Origin: G965237725 sp965237725
GTDB taxonomy: Bacteria > Pseudomonadota > Gammaproteobacteria > Arenicellales > Poriferihabitantaceae
Assembly (NCBI GenBank): GCA_965237725.1
Contig: OZ250151.1
Location: 124,001-188,000, forward strand
Length of the DNA stretch: 64,000 bases
Direction: 5' to 3'
Shown: in pieces, positions 45,016-54,801 of the stretch
Position numbering within the stretch: the stretch's first letter is position 1
How the letters are laid out: the number at the start of each line of letters is the position of its first letter
Translations under genes and position numbers: made by a program
The notes under the pieces: generated by a model
Seen by the model: the letters and a program-made list of their open reading frames with translations, nothing else
Databases searched by the model: none
Told to the model about the DNA's origin: nothing

Positions 45016-47610
45016 CTATTTGGTGGAATTCTCAATCCAGATATAAGTAGCATCTATGGCTTTCTGTATGCCCTCGGGTTGAGTGCCCCCACCCTGGGCT
45101 AATCCCGCTTTCCCGCCCCCTTTCCCGCCCACCAGCGGTGAAATTTCTTTGATCAGATTACCTGCTGAAAGCTTATCGGTTAAATCTTTACTGACACCTG
45201 CGATCAGCGTGACTTTTTTCTCATGAGCTCCGGCGACCAGTACCACACCACTTCCAATCTTGTTTTTCCACCGATCCACCATCATTCGCATTGATTTCAA
45301 TTCTGCCTCATCCTGGCGAATGGCCACTACTTTCACGCCATTGATCTCCCTGATCACATCGGTATCCGCTGACCCCGTGGCCAATTTTGTTTGCAAAGAC
45401 TGGATCTGGCGTTGCTGAATTTTTTGGGACTCGACTAATCCAGAAATTCGTTCCGCCAGGTTCGATGGTGATGTTTTTAAATTTGTAGAAAGTTGCTGCA
45501 ACACCGTTAACTGCTGGTCGATATGGCTTTCGGCAAATTCACCGGTTAACGCTTCAATTCGCCGTATACCCGCAGCAACCCCGGATTCAGAAATAATCTT
45601 GAACATACCAATGTCTCCTGTTCGGTTAACATGAGTGCCGCCACACAATTCAAAGGAAAAATTGCCCATCCGAACCACACGAACCTGGGCATCATATTTT
45701 TCACCGAATAGCGCAGCCGCACCGGATGATTTGGCTTCTTCCAGGTCCATGACATCTACGGTCACGTCATGGTTAGCACGAATATTCTGATTAACCAGGG
45801 ACTCAATTTCCTGTAGTTGTTGATTATTTACCGACTCAAAATGAGAAAAGTCAAATCTCAAACGATTCGGTTCCACCAACGAACCTTTTTGTTCCACGTG
45901 CTGCCCCAGTGCATCCCGTAATGCACCATGGAGTAAATGTGTCGCAGAATGATTAGCCGCATTTTGATAACGCCGACTGGCTTCAACCGATGCCTTACCC
46001 TGGTTCCCCGGGATAATCGAACCTGAGGTGACTCGGCCAAACAAACCAATGACCTTGTTTGCAAGATACTGGGTATCAACGACCTCAAATTCAGCGTCAT
46101 CGAATATTAATTTCCCATGATCTCCGGTTTGCCCGCCACTCTCGGCATAAAATGGTGACTGGTCGAGGACAACCAATCCATCATCACCCACCTCCAGGCT
46201 ACCCACTACCCGTTGATCTTTTAACAGCTTAATAATCTCAACATCAAATTCGAGATTCTGGTAACCCACAAAAGGCGTTTTCGCCAGCCCGTCGATCCGA
46301 ATTTGATCCCCTTGTACAAATTGACTGGCTGATCGCGCACGCAAGCGCTGGGCATCCATGGCAATATCAAAATCTTCATTATTAATGGTCAACCCATGTT
46401 CCCGGGCAACATCGGCAGTAAGGTCAGCCGGAAATCCATAGGTGTCGTATAATTTAAAAACCGCTTCACCGGAAATGATTTTGCCCTTGAGATTTGAAAT
46501 TTCCTGATCGAGGATTTTTAGCCCCTGATCCAGGGTTTCATTAAACTTTTCATTTTCCTGTTCAAGAACCCGTTCCACCAGTTTTTGACCGGATTTTAAT
46601 TCGGGGAAGGCCTCGCCCATTTCATCAACCAGGGGTTTAACCAGTTTATGCATGAAGGGTTTTTTATAACCGGTCTGGTAGCCATGGCGAATAGCTCTGC
46701 GAATGATTCGCCGTAGCACATATCCCCTACCCTCATTAGATGGAATAACACCATCTACAATTAAAAATGCCGTTGAACGAATATGATCTGCAATAACCCG
46801 CAATGACTTATTTTCTTTTTCAGCCACGCCCAATACGGCGGCCGCGGCATCGATCAAATTTTGAAACAGGTCAATTTCATAATTACTATGCACCCCTTGC
46901 AGAACCGCCGCAATCCGTTCCAGCCCCATGCCCGTGTCAATGGATGGGTTGGGCAAGGGTTCCAGCTCGCCACTACTGGTCTTGTTAAATTGCATAAATA
47001 CCAGATTCCAGATTTCGACATAGCGATCACCATCCTGTTCGGTTGTCCCGGGCGGTCCGCCTTCCACCTCCGGACCATGGTCGTAAAATATTTCTGAGCA
47101 GGGACCGCAGGGCCCGGTCTCTCCCATTTGCCAGAAATTATCTTTTGCACCAATTCGGGTTACACGCTCTTTGGGCACACCGATTTCATTGATCCAGATC
47201 GATTCCGCTTCGTCGTCTTCGTCAAATACCGTGACCCATAATTTTTCTGCAGGCAGACCGTATTCAACGGTTAATAACTCCCAGGCATAGCGAATAGCAT
47301 CCGCTTTGAAATAATCACCAAAACTAAAATTGCCCAGCATTTCAAAGAAGGTATGGTGCCGCGCGGTATAGCCGACGTTTTCCAAATCATTGTGTTTACC
47401 CCCCGCACGTACACAGCGTTGTGACGTCGTTGCCCGATTGTAATCCCTGACATCATCGCCCAGAAAAACGTCCTTGAATTGCACCATCCCGGCATTGGTG
47501 AATAGCAATGTGGGATCATTTCCCGGCACCAGTGAACTGGTGGACACCACTTCATGGCCTTTACTGGCAAAATAATCAATAAAGCGTTGTCTTATTTCAC
47601 TGGTTTTCAT
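45016..47610 (-). CDS. alaS: Alanine-tRNA ligase
   Basis: AlaRS charges tRNA-Ala and edits mischarged Ser/Gly. The 864 residues show the class II core (MKTSEIRQRFIDYFASKGHE, TLLFTNAGMVQFKDVFLG, RRIIRRAIRHGYQTGY), the editing domain with HSATHLLHGALRDALGQH and CGGTHVNRTGDIGMFKI (zinc-binding His/Cys set), and the C-terminal oligomerisation domain ending in VGGKGGGKAGLAQGGG. Length is normal. It lies downstream of recA-recX. Confidence 0.97.
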   Translation of the reverse strand: MKTSEIRQRFIDYFASKGHEVVSTSSLVPGNDPTLLFTNAGMVQFKDVFLGDDVRDYNRATTSQRCVRAGGKHNDLENVGYTARHHTFFEMLGNFSFGDYFKADAIRYAWELLTVEYGLPAEKLWVTVFDEDDEAESIWINEIGVPKERVTRIGAKDNFWQMGETGPCGPCSEIFYDHGPEVEGGPPGTTEQDGDRYVEIWNLVFMQFNKTSSGELEPLPNPSIDTGMGLERIAAVLQGVHSNYEIDLFQNLIDAAAAVLGVAEKENKSLRVIADHIRSTAFLIVDGVIPSNEGRGYVLRRIIRRAIRHGYQTGYKKPFMHKLVKPLVDEMGEAFPELKSGQKLVERVLEQENEKFNETLDQGLKILDQEISNLKGKIISGEAVFKLYDTYGFPADLTADVAREHGLTINNEDFDIAMDAQRLRARSASQFVQGDQIRIDGLAKTPFVGYQNLEFDVEIIKLLKDQRVVGSLEVGDDGLVVLDQSPFYAESGGQTGDHGKLIFDDAEFEVVDTQYLANKVIGLFGRVTSGSIIPGNQGKASVEASRRYQNAANHSATHLLHGALRDALGQHVEQKGSLVEPNRLRFDFSHFESVNNQQLQEIESLVNQNIRANHDVTVDVMDLEEAKSSGAAALFGEKYDAQVRVVRMGNFSFELCGGTHVNRTGDIGMFKIISESGVAAGIRRIEALTGEFAESHIDQQLTVLQQLSTNLKTSPSNLAERISGLVESQKIQQRQIQSLQTKLATGSADTDVIREINGVKVVAIRQDEAELKSMRMMVDRWKNKIGSGVVLVAGAHEKKVTLIAGVSKDLTDKLSAGNLIKEISPLVGGKGGGKAGLAQGGGTQPEGIQKAIDATYIWIENSTK

Positions 47611-47686
47611 CTACGTCAAATTTTGGTAATGATTTATTCAATCTAATTATTTAGTACACTTCGCTCTAATTATTTATTTCGCTTCG

Positions 47687-48163
47687 CTAGCGGTCGTAGT
47701 GACCAATCTGGGCAGCTTCAAATCCCCTTTGCTGCAAAAACTTCGCCTGTTTGGCCCAGGCCGTAAAGTTCTCAGGGGGTTTTTTGCCAAATTTTCGAAT
47801 ACGAACCCGCTCCGCTAATCCCCCCCAAAGTTCACTGTACCCTGCCATGGCAGTTTCAATTATGTGTTCTGCAATTTGATGGGAGTTGAGATCATGTTTA
47901 AGTTTTACTGGCCCCTTTCCTGCGTTATATCGCGCTCGGGATAACATTTCTGCAAATCGACTATCAGATAACCCCCCCTGTTCAATTAACTGATCGATAA
48001 CCTGATCGCACAAATTTCGGGGGCCATGACGGCTCAATTTCTGGCCCAGTTCAAATACACTGTGTTCCCTCCGGGCCAAAAACCCGTAAGCCTTTTGCTT
48101 TAGCTTAAGGCTTAGTTCGTCCTCAGAAATATCAAAATTTTCTGAATTATCCTCTATTTTCAA
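47687..48163 (-). CDS. recX: RecA regulator RecX
   Basis: RecX binds RecA filaments and limits their growth. The 158 residues show three-helix repeats, beginning with AYGFLARREHSVFELGQKLS, then QVIDQLIEQGGLSDSRFAEM and GPVKLKHDLNSHQIAEHIIE. The only in-frame start near recA is TTG at 48163, 14 bases after the recA stop. It is expressed with recA. Confidence 0.92.
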   Translation of the reverse strand: MKIEDNSENFDISEDELSLKLKQKAYGFLARREHSVFELGQKLSRHGPRNLCDQVIDQLIEQGGLSDSRFAEMLSRARYNAGKGPVKLKHDLNSHQIAEHIIETAMAGYSELWGGLAERVRIRKFGKKPPENFTAWAKQAKFLQQRGFEAAQIGHYDR

Positions 48164-48177
48164 TTAGATATAAAGTA

Positions 48178-49251
48178 TTATTCAGCCACTTCCTCAGCTT
48201 CGGGTTCGATATCAGCTTCAGGCGGCAAATCAGCATCAACAATTTTATCGGCTTTCTCCTTACCTATGGATTTCTTATCCCGAATGATGGCTTCTATTTC
48301 ATCCGCCATATCCGAATTCTCTCTTAGAAATTCGCGTACATTGTCACGACCTTGTCCTATGCGGTCAGGTCCATAGCTATACCAGGCACCGGATTTTTCC
48401 ACGCAGCCCACTTCCACGCCGATGTCGATCAGTTCACCCAGTTTGGAAATACCTTCGTTATACAGAATGTCGAACTCGGTCTGCTTAAACGGTGGTGCAA
48501 CTTTATTCTTTACCACCTTAACCCGGGTCTGGTTGCCTAAAACTTCATCGCCCTTTTTGATCGCACCTATTCGACGTATATCAAGTCGCACCGATGAATA
48601 GAACTTCAATGCATTGCCGCCGGTGGTGGTTTCGGGATTACCAAACATCACACCAATTTTGATTCTGATCTGGTTAATAAAGATCACCATGGTATTGGAT
48701 TTTTTAATGTTGGCGGTCAGCTTTCTCAAAGCCTGGGACATCAGTCGCGCCTGTAATCCGACATGATGATCACCCATGTCACCCTCAATTTCTGCTTTTG
48801 GGGTCAGCGCTGCCACGGAATCGATAACCACTACATCCACAGCGGCGGACCTGACCAACATGTCGGCAATTTCCAGCGCTTGTTCACCGGTATCGGGTTG
48901 GGATACCAGCAAGTCGTCGATGTTGACACCCAGCTTCTCAGCATAACTCGGGTCCAGTGCATGTTCTGCATCGATAAAGGCGGCAGTACCACCCTGTTTT
49001 TGAGCCTGGGCAATTACCGACAGGGTTAAGGTTGTCTTGCCGGATGATTCCGGGCCATAGATTTCGATAACCCGACCCCGTGGCAGGCCGCCAATGCCCA
49101 GTGCGATATCGAGCCCGATTGAGCCCGTCGAATAGGTTTGAATATCCTGGGAGACATCGGAGTCTCCGAGTCGCATTACAGATCCTTTGCCGAATTGGCG
49201 GTCGATTTGACCAAGCGCCGCATCCAGCGCTTTTCGTTTATTGTCATCCAT
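48178..49251 (-). CDS. recA: Recombinase RecA
   Basis: RecA catalyses strand exchange and stimulates LexA cleavage. The 357 residues are of normal length and carry no intein. Walker A is GPESSGKTTL at about 66-75; VVVIDSVAALTPKAEIEGDM holds Walker B, and IRIKIGVMFGNPETTTGGNA is the L2 DNA-binding loop. The C terminus is acidic (PEADIEPEAEEVAE). The 288-base upstream gap shows no clear LexA box, which is unusual. Confidence 0.98.
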   Translation of the reverse strand: MDDNKRKALDAALGQIDRQFGKGSVMRLGDSDVSQDIQTYSTGSIGLDIALGIGGLPRGRVIEIYGPESSGKTTLTLSVIAQAQKQGGTAAFIDAEHALDPSYAEKLGVNIDDLLVSQPDTGEQALEIADMLVRSAAVDVVVIDSVAALTPKAEIEGDMGDHHVGLQARLMSQALRKLTANIKKSNTMVIFINQIRIKIGVMFGNPETTTGGNALKFYSSVRLDIRRIGAIKKGDEVLGNQTRVKVVKNKVAPPFKQTEFDILYNEGISKLGELIDIGVEVGCVEKSGAWYSYGPDRIGQGRDNVREFLRENSDMADEIEAIIRDKKSIGKEKADKIVDADLPPEADIEPEAEEVAE

Positions 49252-49539
49252 TTAAGCTTTTCTCTCTAGATTTAGGTTAATTTAAGTATAATTTTTCGCG
49301 CAGGTGATCGATTTGAGTCAGGCCGTATTGCCAGGACATTCTATAAAGATCACCGTTATGAATTCTGCTGGAATACTTGCATCTGACATCTTCACCAGGC
49401 AGTCATGTTATTCCAGCCATTTTTAAAATGAACAGTAAAATTATCCCACATGCTGTAGTAATGAACCAGCTTCCCATACATATTAGCTGCAAATTAGCCT
49501 CAATTTGGAAATCATAATCTGTACAAATCGGAATTGAAG

Positions 49540-50040
49540 CTAATCCAGTTCCCGTGGGCGTATAAAGTGCAATAATTTCGGATTTGACATATCCGATGAG
49601 GTGAAATTAATTATGGCAAATGCCGCAGTTGTCATTAACTTGCCCGTCGGGCTGGTCTTGACCTCGGGGCAAAACTGAAATAATACATAATCCATTCCCG
49701 GATTGTGCCCCACCATCATCAATCTGTCGCAGAATTCAAAATTTTCAGTGATTAAGTCCATGATCTGAGACTCCGACGCCAGATAAAGCGCTTCCTCATA
49801 AACAATATCAGGGTCATTCCAGTTTGCCCCGGCGTGAACCAGATCCAGGGTTTCCCGAGTCCTGGCTGAAGAAGAACAGATAATGCGATCTGGTTGATAA
49901 TCATTGTCCCTAAACCAGGCCCCAACCCTGGGTGCGTCCTGGCAACCTCGCCTGCTTAATGGACGATCGTGGTCGGATGCTGCGCCGGATTCCCAGTCTG
50001 ACTTTGCATGTCGTAACAGAATTAATTGTTTAGTCGCCAT
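49540..50040 (-). CDS. sixA: SixA-type phosphohistidine phosphatase
   Basis: This 166-residue histidine phosphatase of the phosphoglycerate-mutase fold starts with LILLRHAKSDWESG, where RHA carries the catalytic histidine. SRRGCQDAPRVGAWF and MVGHNPGMDYVLFQFCPE supply the second active-site His. SixA removes phosphate from phosphohistidine on proteins such as ArcB or nitrogen-PTS NPr. The gene is upstream of recA on the same strand; transcription from it could reach recA. Confidence 0.87.
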   Translation of the reverse strand: MATKQLILLRHAKSDWESGAASDHDRPLSRRGCQDAPRVGAWFRDNDYQPDRIICSSSARTRETLDLVHAGANWNDPDIVYEEALYLASESQIMDLITENFEFCDRLMMVGHNPGMDYVLFQFCPEVKTSPTGKLMTTAAFAIINFTSSDMSNPKLLHFIRPRELD

Positions 50041-50097
50041 AAACCGTAATTAGCAAGTAGAATACCCGGCTCATTTTAACCGATCTTCGATTTCATA

Positions 50098-50916
50098 ATG
50101 TCTTCCAAGCAAAATAAAAAAAATACCATCGCCAGTAAAGCCGATCGCCACGCCCTATATGAAGAAGCGGTCCAGTCCGTAGAATCCGAGATCGATTTTG
50201 TAGATGATGCCTTTTCGAAAATCCGCAATCGCAAGGCGTCCAAATTGAGGGAAGATTTTTGTGGGACCGCCAACACCAGTTGCGAATGGGTCCGACGTCG
50301 TGCCGGGAATACCGCAATTGGACTCGACCTCAGCCAGGAAGTGCTTGACTGGGGGATTAAAAATAATATCGGCAAACTGGTTCAGGCACAAAAGCAGCGC
50401 TTAGAGGTGTTAAATCAGGACGTGCTGCTGTACGAAGATGAAGTTGCAGACATTATCCTGGCAATGAATTTCAGTTATCAAATATTCAAAACCCGTGATG
50501 AACTACGACACTACTTTAACCGGGCTTACAAAGGCCTGGCTGACGACGGTATACTTTTTATTGATGCATACGGCGGTCATGATTCCTGGCGGGAAATTAA
50601 GGAAAAAACCAAATACAAAGGGTTTAAATACTACTGGGACCAGGAAAAATACGATCCGATAACTGGGGAAATTCTGTGCCACATCCATTTTAAGTTTAAG
50701 GACGGTTCCAAAATGAAAAAGGCGTTCACTTATGATTGGCGCTTATGGACTTTACCCGAGCTTCAGGAAATTATGCTTGAAGCAGGATTCAGCAATGCTA
50801 CGGTGTACTGGGAAGGCACCGACGAAGAGACCGGTGAGGGTGATGGAATCTTTTTTCCCGCTGAACAAGGAGAAGACGACCCGAGTTGGATTGTTTATTT
50901 ATCTGCTGAAAAATAA
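50098..50916 (+). CDS. Class I SAM-dependent methyltransferase
   Basis: The 272-residue protein has SAM motif I in LREDFCGTANTSCEWVRR, a second acidic strand AIGLDLSQEVLDWG, and IILAMNFSYQIFKTRDELR as the motif IV region. A basic Lys-rich start (SSKQNKKNTIASKADRHALY) precedes it. The substrate is not recognisable. It is divergent from sixA with 57 bases between and converges on the MFS gene. Confidence 0.85.
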   Translation: MSSKQNKKNTIASKADRHALYEEAVQSVESEIDFVDDAFSKIRNRKASKLREDFCGTANTSCEWVRRRAGNTAIGLDLSQEVLDWGIKNNIGKLVQAQKQRLEVLNQDVLLYEDEVADIILAMNFSYQIFKTRDELRHYFNRAYKGLADDGILFIDAYGGHDSWREIKEKTKYKGFKYYWDQEKYDPITGEILCHIHFKFKDGSKMKKAFTYDWRLWTLPELQEIMLEAGFSNATVYWEGTDEETGEGDGIFFPAEQGEDDPSWIVYLSAEK

Positions 50917-50949
50917 ATTCACCCGGGTCATTCAAATCAATTTAGCCAA

Positions 50950-52161
50950 TCAGGCCGCGTGGGCTTTCCCCGGATTAAATTTCAATGCCATTGCGGTTGC
51001 TACGGACATAAATGCCAGGATCGCAGCAAGCAAATAGGCATAAGATAAATCGATCTCACCCGCATAGCCTGCGATCAATGCACCTAAGGCACCGACGCCA
51101 TCCAGAATTGCAAATACCAGACCAAGGGTTGTTGACTCTGACTGACCAGAAAATTCCACCGCAGCAGCCAGGATGATCGGTCGCACCGCTGTCAGCAGGG
51201 ATGTTGTAACAACCAGACAGGATACAAATACCCAGAAGCTGGAAACGAAGGCTGCACCCAACACACTGACCGCGGCAACGAAAATAATCCCAATGATCAT
51301 ATTTCTTCGCCCAAGCCGGTCAGACAGTTTACCCACAAATGGTTGAAACAGAGTGCCTACAAGCAACATCGAGGCAAACACCACTGAAGTTATGAATGGA
51401 TTTAAACCGTACCGAATTTGGAGTACTAACGGCGTCATTGCGAGAATGCCATATAACGACATGTTGTAGCTGATCATCATCAAAACCATGCCCATGCCTT
51501 TGGGCGTGGACCAGTCTTTGATCAGAGACTTAATTCCGGACATGGAAATTTTTGATCGCGGAGCTGCAGCCAGACCACCGATCATGGGAATAAATACAAA
51601 CCCCATGATCACTGCAGGAATAACCAGAATTTGCAGGCTGGTCTGCCAGTCAAAAAATCCCAGTAAAAATCCCGCACTCAACGGGCCCAGAATTTCCGCA
51701 CCCAAACTGCCACCCATGGCATGTATCCCCAGGACCTGGGCTCTCTGGGTAGGCATGCGTTTAACCAGAACCCCGGTGGCAACGGGATGCCAGAGCGCAT
51801 CGCCCATAACCCCAAACGCCAGCAATAAAGTCACCGACCAGAACCCCGGTGCAAAACTGGCGCAGAAGTAACCTATGGCCACCCACCAGAAGGAAATCAT
51901 TAATAACAATCCGGGTTTTGGAACCCGATCAGCGAGAATACCTGCTGGGATGTAGATGAGTCCCGCTGCCAGTCCATAAACGGTGAGAATCAGCCCGACT
52001 TCCGCTGGACCCAGCCCCATGCTAGCGGCAATAGCCGGCGCTAGAATCCACACCGTCCCTGCGACCCAGTCGTTGACCATATGACCCAACGCCATTACTC
52101 CCAGGGTAAATTTTTTGCTATAAAGATGGCCTTCGCCGGTTGTTGCTACTGTATTGGTCAT
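50950..52161 (-). CDS. MFS transporter
   Basis: The 403-residue protein has about 12 membrane helices. The signature between helices 2 and 3 is seen as GILADRVPKPGLLLM, and the counterpart in the second half is GKLSDRLGRRNMIIGI. It resembles the FSR/fosmidomycin-resistance-like branch of drug or organic-anion exporters (AFGVMGDALWHPVATGVLVK), but the substrate is unknown. It is divergent from the methyltransferase gene at 52314. Confidence 0.85.
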   Translation of the reverse strand: MTNTVATTGEGHLYSKKFTLGVMALGHMVNDWVAGTVWILAPAIAASMGLGPAEVGLILTVYGLAAGLIYIPAGILADRVPKPGLLLMISFWWVAIGYFCASFAPGFWSVTLLLAFGVMGDALWHPVATGVLVKRMPTQRAQVLGIHAMGGSLGAEILGPLSAGFLLGFFDWQTSLQILVIPAVIMGFVFIPMIGGLAAAPRSKISMSGIKSLIKDWSTPKGMGMVLMMISYNMSLYGILAMTPLVLQIRYGLNPFITSVVFASMLLVGTLFQPFVGKLSDRLGRRNMIIGIIFVAAVSVLGAAFVSSFWVFVSCLVVTTSLLTAVRPIILAAAVEFSGQSESTTLGLVFAILDGVGALGALIAGYAGEIDLSYAYLLAAILAFMSVATAMALKFNPGKAHAA

Positions 52162-52313
52162 AAACTCGCTCGCGTAACATTTTTATAAGCCTGACTTTTG
52201 TATTAATATCGGCTACCCATAACAGGTCTGATCAGGACCAACCGTAGTTATGGATGGATAATACCCAGAATTTTCAAGCACACAATCATTTTTAGCTCAA
52301 ATCTCAAAAAATA

Positions 52314-53036
52314 ATGTCTAACCAAGTTCAGTTGAAAACCAGGGTACGAAGTTTTTTTAAACGTAACCTGCCTTTTATCGTTCACGTTCATAATTTCTAT
52401 ACCAATCAAAAGTTCAAGAATAAATCCATCGACCAAGTGTTTAATACCATTTATCAGGAAAATGCCTGGGGCAACAGTGAGTCGAAATCAGGGGAGGGAT
52501 CAGAAGTTTATATGGCCCAGGAGCTGATAAACCAACTTCCAGTGCTATTAAAAAAATACAAAATAAAAAGCTTTCTCGATTTACCCTGTGGTGATTTCAA
52601 CTGGATGCAACACGTGGCTATTGGAGAAGCCCAATATATTGGTGCTGATATTGTCGGGGATATGGTAGATAACAATCAGAAAGAATATGCTGATGAAAAG
52701 CGTGGGTTCAAAAAACTAGATCTGACTTCAGACCCGCTAGACAAAGTCGATGTTATTTTTATCCGTGACTGCCTTGTTCATCTGACTTACCTACAAATCA
52801 AGGACGCCTTTGCCAATATCAAAAAAGCTGACATCAAATATATTTTGATCACTTCTTATCCAAAATCGGACACCAACTACGACATCGTAACCGGAGGCTG
52901 GCGTAAACTTAATTTTGAAAATGCGCCATTTAAGTTTCCACCACCGCTGGATTTTATCGATGAAAAATGTGAAGAAGGCGCATATTTTGCTGATAAGGTT
53001 ATGGCTTTATGGAAAGTGAGTGATTTGAAATTGTAA
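52314..53036 (+). CDS. Class I SAM-dependent methyltransferase
   Basis: The 240 residues show SAM motif I FLDLPCGDFNWM (about 87-98), the second motif YIGADIVGDMVDNNQ, and motif IV VIFIRDCLVHLTYLQIKDAF. Proteins with this pattern are often found in polysaccharide or secondary metabolite loci. The stop is only 2 bases before the start of the ThDP enzyme, so the pair is likely co-transcribed. Confidence 0.83.
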   Translation: MSNQVQLKTRVRSFFKRNLPFIVHVHNFYTNQKFKNKSIDQVFNTIYQENAWGNSESKSGEGSEVYMAQELINQLPVLLKKYKIKSFLDLPCGDFNWMQHVAIGEAQYIGADIVGDMVDNNQKEYADEKRGFKKLDLTSDPLDKVDVIFIRDCLVHLTYLQIKDAFANIKKADIKYILITSYPKSDTNYDIVTGGWRKLNFENAPFKFPPPLDFIDEKCEEGAYFADKVMALWKVSDLKL

Positions 53037-53038
53037 AT

Positions 53039-54655
53039 ATGCCGACAAAGCAGGCAACAAAAACAACAGGGGAAGTCCTGGTAGAGCTTCTAGAGCGTTA
53101 TGGCATTGACACCGTGTTCGGAATCCCCGGGGTGCATACCGTAGAGCTCTATCGCGGCCTGCCCGCAACGAATTTGCGTCACATTACGCCTCGACATGAA
53201 CAGGGCGCGGGATTCATGGCCGATGGATATGCCCGGGCCAGTGGCAAGCCCGCTGCGTGTTTCATTATTTCCGGACCCGGAATGACCAATATAATGACCG
53301 CCATGGCCCAGGCCTATTCTGATTCGGTGCCCATGTTGGTCATATCCAGCGTCAACAATTCCTATGAACTCGCATTGGGACAGGGTCGGCTGCATGAGTT
53401 ACCCAACCAGCGTCAGATTACCAACGGTGTATCAGTGTTTAGTCACACCATTACCCGACCCGATGAATTATTGGAAATCATGGCCCGTGCGTTTGCTGTA
53501 TTCGAAAGCGCCCGACCTGGACCCGTCCATATCGAAATCCCTATCGATGTGATTACCTCGCCCGCAATGCTAAGTTACCATAATCCCGCTCACACCAGAT
53601 ACCGCCCTGGGCCGGATATCAAAGGCATTACCGCTGCTGCGAAACTACTTAAGGCTGCGACCCGCCCCTTCGTCGTTCTGGGTGGCGGATGTCAGGATGC
53701 AGCGGAAGTAGCCAGGCATCTGGTTGAACGACTGGGCGCACCCACTGCGTTGACCATCAATGCCAAAGGCGTATTACCACAGAATCACCCCTTGTCCCTT
53801 GGAAGCAGACTCCCCCAGAAACCCGTTCTGGATGCCTTGCAATGCGCCGATGTTGTCCTCGCAATTGGAACTGAACTCGGCGAAACCGACACTTTATTAT
53901 TCGACAGTAGACTTGAGCTTAGTGGAAAGGTAATTCGAATCGATATCGAAGCGGAACAGCTGACCCGAAACGCATTAGCGGAAATTGCAATTTGTTCCGA
54001 TGCGGGACTGGCAATGGCCGCCCTGTGTGATGCCCTGGAAAAATTCACACCACTTAAATCTGAAAAAGAAATTGTCGAATTACGGCTAGCGGCTGATGCC
54101 ACCCTGCCCGATGAATATCATGTCCATGGTAAATTTTTAGAGTGTGTTTCCAGCGCATTACCTGATGTAATTATAGTGGGTGACTCCACCCAACCGGTTT
54201 ATGGTGGAAACGTTCTTTACGATGGATCGAATACCCGCAGTTATTTTAATTCTTCAACGGGTTATGGAACCTTGGGATATGGATTATCCGCTGCCCTCGG
54301 TGCAAAACTAGCACAGCCCGAAAAACCGGTGGTGGCCCTGATTGGCGATGGTGGTTTTCAATTTACTGTGGGTGAATTGGCAACTGCCGTTGAGCTGGCC
54401 CTGCCCATCCCTATTTTATTGTGGAACAATGATGGCTATGCAGAAATTAAACGCTATATGGTCGATCGGGATATTCCAGCAATTGGCGTCGATATCTACA
54501 CCCCGGATTTTCAGGCCATCGCTAAAGGTTTTGGCTGTCATGCTGTAGTGCCTAAGAGTTACGCCCATTTATCTCAGCTTCTGGAACAGGCCAGCAAGGC
54601 TGAATTACCGACTTTAATTGAAATAAAGGAATCAGAAATTCTTGGCTGGAATTAG
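53039..54655 (+). CDS. Thiamine diphosphate-dependent decarboxylase (AruI/acetolactate synthase-like)
   Basis: The 538-residue ThDP enzyme has the three POX/ALS domains. HEQGAGFMADGYARASGKPA around residue 57 contains the ThDP-activating Glu, PGPVHIEIPIDV ends the first domain, and GDGGFQFTVGELATAVELAL with LLWNNDGY is the Mg/ThDP motif near the C terminus. The sequence is closest in style to 5-guanidino-2-oxopentanoate decarboxylase (AruI) of the arginine transaminase pathway; acetolactate synthase-like activity is the alternative. No FAD-binding requirement can be judged. No other aru gene is present. Confidence 0.75.
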   Translation: MPTKQATKTTGEVLVELLERYGIDTVFGIPGVHTVELYRGLPATNLRHITPRHEQGAGFMADGYARASGKPAACFIISGPGMTNIMTAMAQAYSDSVPMLVISSVNNSYELALGQGRLHELPNQRQITNGVSVFSHTITRPDELLEIMARAFAVFESARPGPVHIEIPIDVITSPAMLSYHNPAHTRYRPGPDIKGITAAAKLLKAATRPFVVLGGGCQDAAEVARHLVERLGAPTALTINAKGVLPQNHPLSLGSRLPQKPVLDALQCADVVLAIGTELGETDTLLFDSRLELSGKVIRIDIEAEQLTRNALAEIAICSDAGLAMAALCDALEKFTPLKSEKEIVELRLAADATLPDEYHVHGKFLECVSSALPDVIIVGDSTQPVYGGNVLYDGSNTRSYFNSSTGYGTLGYGLSAALGAKLAQPEKPVVALIGDGGFQFTVGELATAVELALPIPILLWNNDGYAEIKRYMVDRDIPAIGVDIYTPDFQAIAKGFGCHAVVPKSYAHLSQLLEQASKAELPTLIEIKESEILGWN

Positions 54656-54801
54656 ACTTGCGTATATTTTATCCGGCGTACGGCTCCAAAATTACATTCG
54701 AAAGTATCCAACTATAGTTAAAATTAAAATCTTAATTTATATTTGATATCTCGGGTTGAAGTTTTATTAACTATAAATTTTGTGCCGTTGATACAACCAC
54801 T

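Noticed and set aside
49383..49398. LexA box for recA
   Set aside because: Only the outer CTG and CAG match; the conserved inner T and A of CTGT-N8-ACAG are missing.
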